Assembly: GCA_029255685.2 (NCBI GenBank)
Contig: CM055319.2
Location: 35,908,530 to 35,972,529 of the forward strand
Reading direction: 5' to 3'
Length of the DNA: 64,000 nt
Origin: Silene conica
Taxonomy: Eukaryota; Streptophyta; Magnoliopsida; Caryophyllales; Caryophyllaceae
Position 1 is the first letter of the stretch. The number at the start of each line of letters is the position of its first letter. Both the position numbers and the translations under genes were made by a program. Under the pieces are notes generated by a model that searched no databases, was not told the DNA's origin, and saw nothing but the letters and a program-made list of their open reading frames with translations. Shown piece by piece: positions 57,980-64,000 of this stretch.

Positions 57980-59340
57980 GAAAACAAAAAGAAAAACACT
58001 CAGCCTCTATGCCATCTTATAATAGGCTGCTACTCTACTTCTACCCTAATCTACACACAACCACCACCCCAAGATCTTAGCCGCCATACCAGAGAAGAGG
58101 AAGGACGCTCGGAACAGTAGGTCAGACCAACCTAGGCAACCTCGTTTTGGCCGTGAAATAGGTAAGTCACAGCCCCTGTTTTACCGTGTTATTCCTGTGT
58201 CTCTGGTTTTGTTCTAATTCGAAGGGTGTAGGGACGTGGTTGTCAGGCGTGGTTGGCACGATGGTCTTCTTTGTAGTCAAGGTCGTGTCGTGGGGGTGGT
58301 GTTAGTAGGATAAGGTGGTGGTGGTGGTGTCATCGATGGAGGGGGGTTTGGAGGTCTGTTCATCGCAATATAAATAGGAGTCAGGGAGTTTTGGTTGTTC
58401 AGGTCAGGGAGTCGGTTTGGGGGTGGTATTACTGGCGACTCGGGGGAGGTCTAAACATCAGTACCACCGTGGGTCTACAGTGTGTTTGTCGTAGATGGTT
58501 TTGGTAGTAGTCGTGGGTAGTGTTAGCGGTGGTAGAGGTGGTCGACGGGGTCTGTTTTCAGACTAGTTTGAGTGCAGGTGGGAGTCAGACATGGGTTGTT
58601 GGGCTCTGGTCTGACTCGCCGGCAGTTGACGCATGGGTTGGTGGTGTCAGGGGTGTAGTGTGGTGTCGGCTGTGTCAAGGGAGGGTGTCCGGTGGTGGTC
58701 GAAATGGTGGTACTTGGTGGTGTTGTGGGTTGAAGTCGGGGTGAGGGAAGGAGTCGGGTTTTTGGGCTGTTGGTGTCTCGTGATTTTGTTTTATTATTAT
58801 TATTATTATTAATATTATTATTTTTATTATTATTATTATTATCATTGTTTTTATTAATAATTAGTAACTATATGTATTATTGGTATTTTATTATTGTAGT
58901 AAATTTTATTAACATGGTTATTTTTACTACTATTTTTTCATGATGGTGGTTTTAGTTATTTCGATTTTATTCGTTGTTGAGTCGGGAAATCTTTAAGTTT
59001 GGAAAGTTACTATTTATGGGAACTTTCCTTTTATAGTGGGTTCTATTTTTGGAAACTTTCCCAAAATAGAAGGTTTCTATTTATAGAAAGTATAGGTTGT
59101 TATGGGGTTTCGGGAAGGTTATTAATTCGTTAAGTGTACGTGAAATAGGTAGCGAGTTTCGTGTGGAACATTTCTAGCAAGCTTGGACTTATTTGCATTC
59201 CTGCTATTTCAGGTAGGGGAAATACGGTTTATTTAATAAAGGCTACATTGATATTATTTGCTGATAACCATGATTGCTATATTAATATTGTGTTTGTGAT
59301 ATTCGATTGTATATTCCGCCGTATGGTATGAGGTAATGAG

Positions 59341-59480
59341 AAATGGGTCTTGTGATTGGTGCGGTGCAGAGTAAACGGGTCTTGTGATTGGTGCGGAGTT
59401 AATGGGTCTTGTGATCGGTGCGGAGTAAATGGGTCTTGTGATTGGTGTGGAGGATAATGGGTCTTGTTATTCGGAGTGGA
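59341..59480 (+). repeat. ~27-bp tandem repeat in the LTR of H
   Basis: Five units begin GGGTCTTGTGATTGGTGCGG, with small variation. Confidence 0.88.
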
Positions 59481-59877
59481 GATGAATGACTTTTATTTAA
59501 AGTAATGTTTGTTTGTTTATTTTCCTCTACTCAACCTTGTGGTTGACCCTGTGTATTCGTGATCACCTGTGATGAACCAATTTATTGGGGAGCAGATTGA
59601 CAGGTGCTTAAGACTGTGGGAGATACGGGAAGAGAGAGAGCTCGGATCCGGACCAGACTAGAGTCTAGATCACCGTAGTCTTTATATCATCAGTTGTACT
59701 TCTTTTTATGAGACAGTTTTAACACCGTTGTAAGAACATGTTACTGAGTTTAACTCTTAATTAAAGTACTGTTTATCTTCCTTTGTGACTACTGCCTCAG
59801 GAAACCGAGATGGTAACACCCCTAATTATTTGAGGAGTCCTAGTACAGGCCCTTAAATAAATGGGGGTGTTACAAAG

Positions 59878-59889
59878 TGGTATCAGAGC
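59878..59889 (+). other. Primer-binding site of H (initiator tRNA-Met)
   Basis: TGGTATCAGAGC begins three bases after the 5' LTR. Confidence 0.9.
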
Positions 59890-60418
59890 GAACGATCCTC
59901 AGGCCTAACTTAATGGACCCAATGAATGTAGGAGAGTCTAAATAAAATGAACCCCGGGATAGGACTGTTAGGAGCACACTAAAGGAAAAGTATGAGTCTG
60001 GGGCCCCCTCACACCGAACCATGGGCCCTATCAGTTTTACCCGGGAACCCAGAGTGAATATACGAGAGAAAAGGTTAGGTTAAGAAAGATGGAAGTAATG
60101 ATATACTGTGATAAGTGTTCTATGAGAACTCTTAGTATATGTGATTATTTGAAAAGCCGGGAGGGGCATCAACATGAAGGAATTTTAATTGTTTGAATAA
60201 AGAAGTATATTAATATGGATATGTGAAGTAGTTTGGAACATGTCAGTAATTCTTCTCTCATCATGTCTAGTGATATGCGGTTGTGTGAATCCCGAGCCAT
60301 GTTATATGATATTCAATCGGATAGTTCATAGTAGATTTTATGCTTAGGGAACATAGCCCTAATTCAAATGGGTACCCACATGAGTCGGGACTCATTTCTT
60401 TTTCTGTTGTATTATAGT
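59890..60418 (+). other. Untranslated leader of H
   Basis: About 530 bp with no gene, similar to the leader of A on the opposite strand. Confidence 0.75.
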
Positions 60419-63400
60419 ATGCCTCCGCGAAGAGACAATCTCGCTAATATCACGCAAGAGGAATTGGATCGTTTGATAGCTGAGAATGAGGCCTTGAAGG
60501 CCAAACGCATGGACTCCGCAAAAATGAGCACAATCATCGCGAGGCATCACCCTACCCAATTCACTGGGGAGGGGGAACCTCACCTGTTGGGAGCCTGGTG
60601 CCGGGAATTCAGTAACTTGTTCGAGTTGGTGGATTGCCCTGAAGAATTGAGGGTTGACCAAGCAGCCCACTACCTGAGGGGCATGGCTGGGGACTGGTGG
60701 ACCGGGAACAAGGGAGAGATTCAAGAGGCAGCTAGAGAGGATGGGACCGAGTTTGTTGCCTGGATCGCATTCAAGAGGATCTTATATGAGGTGTTTCTAC
60801 CAGAATTTCAGAAGAGCAAGCTGAGGGAGGAGTTCGATACATTCAGGATGTCGGAAGACATGACAGTAGAGGCTTACTACAGGAAATTTATCCAATTAGT
60901 GAGCTATGTGGGAGACATGGGGTTTGACGATGCCATGCTGGCAATGAAATTTGAGAGAGGGTTATCAATCGCCATCAAGAAGAGACTGATTGCAGCTCCG
61001 CCCACCACAGTCCGTGATATCTACTTAAGGGCTAGGGCGGCGGAGAGGCTGTCAGAAATGATCAAGGAGGACAAGAAGTCCAAGTCTGAAAAGAGGAAGG
61101 CTGAAGCAGTAACTGAGGGTTCAGCGTCGAAAAAGCAGAGCACTAACAAGTTCAGTGGATACTTCGGGAGTAGTGCCTCTGGTGGTGGGAGAAACCAGAG
61201 TAGGGGCAACTACAGGAGTGGGGGTTCTGGCAGTGGTTCGGTGGGAATAGTTTGTTTCGGCTGTGGAAAGACGGGGCATAAGCAGGCAGTATGTCGCTCA
61301 TCTGGGGGAAACCAGTCTGGAGGTTATCGTACACCGACTTCAGGGTACCAAGGACCACGCACTCAGTCATATGGTAACAGTGGCTATCGCACACCCATGA
61401 CAAGTTATGGTGGGGGTGCGAAGTTTGGAGGCAACAGCAACTATCAAAGGAACTACAACAACAATCAGAACCGTTCATACCAGAACCAGTATCATGGAAG
61501 TGGGAGCAATCAAAAGACGGGAACGGAAGGAAATCAACAGGGTGGGACATCTTCTGCCAGCCAGAGTGGAGTCAAGTCCAGTGGCAAGCTCTTTGCCATG
61601 GGGAAACAGGCCGCCAAGGATGATGCTCACGTGGTGACCGGTACTTTTCTTATAAACTCTAAACCTACTTTCGTACTTTTCGATTCAGGTGCCACCCATT
61701 CGTTTGTCTCTAGAGATCATGTTAAGGCTTTGGGACTTGAGAGATTTGATTGGGTCGCGGATTCTGTGATCATACCTTCAGGAGAGTCAATCACCTGTAA
61801 TAGAATTTATCGTAGTGTACCCATCAAAATCGGGGAAGCAATTTTCTATTGTGACCTCATAGAATTTCCATTGGGGGGTTTTGAAGTGATCCTAGGGATG
61901 GACTGGCTGGGGAAGTATAGGGCTTTTATCGACTGTCATCAAAAGAAAATTTCCTTGAAGGGACCTAAGGGAGTGAGGGTGTCTTACAAGGGATATCGAG
62001 TTAAACCAAAAATCAAATTCATTTCTGTTAATACCCTTAAGTCTGGCTTGAGGAAGGGAGAGAGTCTGATCTTATGCCAAATGTGGGATTGTGAGTCTGA
62101 GACCCCCAAGACTACTGAGATACCTGTGGTACGGGAGTTTGAGGGAGTTTTTCGAGACGACGTTCCAGGGTTACCGCCAAGGAGGGAAGTGGAATTTTCC
62201 ATTGACCTAAAACCAGGAGCGGGACCGATATCTAAATCACCGTACCGTATGGGACCAAAAGAGATGGAGGAATTGAAGAAGCAATTAGATGAACTAGCTG
62301 AGAAAGGGTTCATTCGACCCAGTGTGTCGCCCTGGGGTGCACCTGTCTTATTTGTGAAAAAGAAGGATGGGAGTTTGAGGTTGTGTGTTGGCTACCGAGA
62401 GCTGAACAATGTGACCATCAAGAACCGTTATCCTTTGCCGAGAATTGACGACTTGTTCGATCAGTTAAGTGGAGCTGGGGTTTTCTCCAAGATTGATTTG
62501 AGATCCGGGTATCATCAATTGAGAATAAAGGATGAAGATATTCCAAAGACTGCTTTCCGAACGAGGTATGGCCACTATGAATTTGTGGTTATGCCATTTG
62601 GATTGACTAATGCTCCAGCTGTGTTCATGGACTTGATGAATCGAGTCTTCAGCCCATATCTGGACAAGTTTGTGGTGGTATTCATAGATGATATCCTGGT
62701 ATACTCTAAGAATGCAGAAGAGCACGAGGATCATTTGAGGAAAGTACTTCAGACTTTGGAGGAGCATAAGCTCAATGCTAAGTTGAGCAAGTGCGAGTTC
62801 TGGTTGGAGAAAGTCGCATTTCTGGGGCATGTGATTTCAAAAGAAGGGGTATCTGTTGACCCTAGTAAGATCGAGGCAGTGACTAAGTGGCAAAGTCCGA
62901 AGAATGTGAGTGAGATCCGAAGCTTCCAGGGATTAGCTGGTTATTATCGGAGATTTGTCAAAGATTTTTCAAAGATAGCGAAGCCGTTGACGTCGTTGAT
63001 GAGGAAGGAGAACCGTTTTGTCTGGGATGAGAGTTGTGAGAAGGCATTCCTAACCCTTAAGGAACGTCTGACAACAGCTCCTATCCTTGCCTTGCTAGTT
63101 GGGAGTGATAACTTCGAAGTTTATACTGACGCTTCGAAGCATGGGTTGGGTTGTGTGCTAATGCAGAATGGGAGGGTGATAGCGTATGCTTCTCGTCAAC
63201 TGAAGACCTACGAAGAAAATTATCCGACTCATGATTTGGAATTGGGAGCTGTGGTCTTTGCACTTAAATTGTGGCGTCATTACCTTTATGGAGCCACTTT
63301 TAAGGTGTTTTCTGATCATAAGAGCCTGAAGTATATCTACACCCAGAAGGAGCTGAACATGAGACAGCGGAGGTGGATAGAGTTGATTGGAGACTATGAT

Positions 63401-64000
63401 ATGCAGATTGTCTACCACGAGGGCAAGGCGAATGTGGTAGCTGATGCCCTAAGTAGGAAGTCAGTTCATGCATTGAGTTGTGCCAGGTCGAGAGTGAGGT
63501 TGCATGGTGAATTAAGGGAGATGGGAATTTTCATGATCCGGAAAGGGGATGCTCTTAGTGACTTGACAGTGGAGCCCGAGTTGTATGGTGAGATTCGGGA
63601 GTTGCAAGGTACTGATGCGAGAATCCAGAAGTGGCGTAGGATGGTGGAGAGTGAGGGTGGAGAGACTGCATCCAAATTCAGTATTCATACCGACGGTAGT
63701 TTGAGGTTCAGTGGGCGATGGTGCGTTCCGGATGTAGAGGAGTTAAAGAAGAAGATCCTGACTGAAGCTCATGCTACTCCATATTCCGTTCACCCAGGGG
63801 GTGATAAGCTGTATAAAGATCTTAAGAAGACATTCTAGTGGCCTAACATGAAGAAGGAAGTCGCTAAGTTTGTTTCCAGGTGCTTGACATGTCAGAGAGT
63901 GAAAGGGGAGCATAAAAGACCTCAAGGGAAAGTTCAACCTTTGGATGTGCCAGAGTGGAAATGGGAGAACATTTCGATGGATTTTATCGTGGGGTTGCCT
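60419..64000 (+). pseudogene. Gag-pol polyprotein of H (one nonsense codon, truncated by window)
   Basis: I take the ATG at 60419 ([13 protein letters not shown]), which matches A. An in-frame ATG at 60368 adds 17 residues. Gag core occupies about residues 50-220. The zinc knuckle is at 279-292 ([14 protein letters not shown]) and the protease DSGA at 422-425. RT has catalytic Asp 693 ([11 protein letters not shown]) and Asp 757-758 ([10 protein letters not shown]). RNase H has Asp 904 (YTDAS), and the integrase zinc-binding region follows. Codon 1140 (63836-63838) is TAG where A has Trp. The frame then stays open into integrase to the window end. A Gly replaces the Asp of the conserved CVDYR motif at 62390. 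The gag and pol parts share one frame, unlike A. Confidence 0.94.

Larger units (their letters stand above)
57755..59874 (+). repeat. 5' LTR of H (2120 bp)
   Basis: Starts TGTAATAACCCGAAC and ends GGTGTTACA. It contains TGGGCC at 57931, a TATATAG at 57952, AGCCCA at 57957, a telobox AAACCCTAA at 57971-57979, a (TTA)n tract near 58793-58850 and a ~27-bp tandem repeat at 59341-59480. The ORF at 58520-58744 has no recognised domain. Confidence 0.9.
57691..64000 (+). mobile_element. Element H: Tekay/Del-type Ty3/gypsy element, runs off the window
   Basis: This is a close plus-strand relative of element A. It has an unusual left end (57691-57754), 5' LTR 57755-59874, a tRNA-Met primer site, a leader, and gag-protease-RT-RNaseH-integrase that continues past 64000. 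A single TAG at 63836 interrupts the frame in the sequence visible. It is inserted in the 5' LTR of F. The target duplication cannot be tested because the right end is outside. Confidence 0.9.

Noticed and set aside
58520-58744. Gly/Val/Trp-rich ORF in the LTR of H
   Set aside because: G/T-rich LTR sequence with no domain; equivalent G/T-rich ORFs occur in the LTRs of A and I.

Overview
This is a stretch of nuclear DNA from a flowering plant with a large, repeat-rich genome, probably a eudicot. I cannot name the species. No host gene, tRNA, rRNA or CRISPR array is visible. Almost every base belongs to transposable elements nested inside one another. The evidence is plant-type Ty3/gypsy and Ty1/copia proteins, tRNA primer-binding sites, polypurine tracts, long TG...CA terminal repeats (LTRs) and 5-bp target-site duplications. 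Element letters A to K below are my own labels.

Left part (1-9553): element A is a minus-strand Tekay/Del-type Ty3/gypsy chromovirus whose integrase ends in a chromodomain. Its 3' LTR is cut by the window edge. It sits in a remnant copia LTR, which itself lies in a fragment of LTR family I. Middle left (9531-25130): element C is a minus-strand LTR element with no coding capacity. Its interior holds the complete copia element D (11607-20299, TSD CTATC), and its 5' LTR holds a 655-bp hAT-like element with 8-bp TSDs. From 25131 to 29717 lie the 3' interior and 3' LTR of element I (plus strand). From 29718 to 33436 lie two LTRs of family J and a 5'-truncated LINE with a poly(A) tail.

Right part (33437-64000): an LTR fragment K contains element G (minus strand, gag-protease only). 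G contains element E (35535-46994, TSD CTATA, gag-protease only), and E contains a solo LTR X (40638-43737, TSD AAAAC). G shares its right LTR with a second partial copy, G'. G' contains element F, a minus-strand relative of E. The 5' LTR of F is interrupted by element H, a plus-strand relative of A that runs off the window.

All polyprotein genes are broken by nonsense codons or frameshifts. A and H carry the full gag-protease-RT-RNaseH-integrase order of an autonomous element. E/F and G/G' have gag and protease but no polymerase or integrase, and C has no gene, so these three families would depend on enzymes supplied in trans.

The most unusual signal is a paired 12-bp box (variants of GGTCGACCGACC / GGTCGGTCGACC). 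I count 27 pairs, and each pair is separated by exactly 9 bp. They occur in a copia leader, in LTRs and untranslated regions of the E/F/K gypsy family, and in frame inside the E and F gag-protease genes. A block of about 130 bp carrying two such pairs is recognisably shared between the copia leader and gypsy element E.
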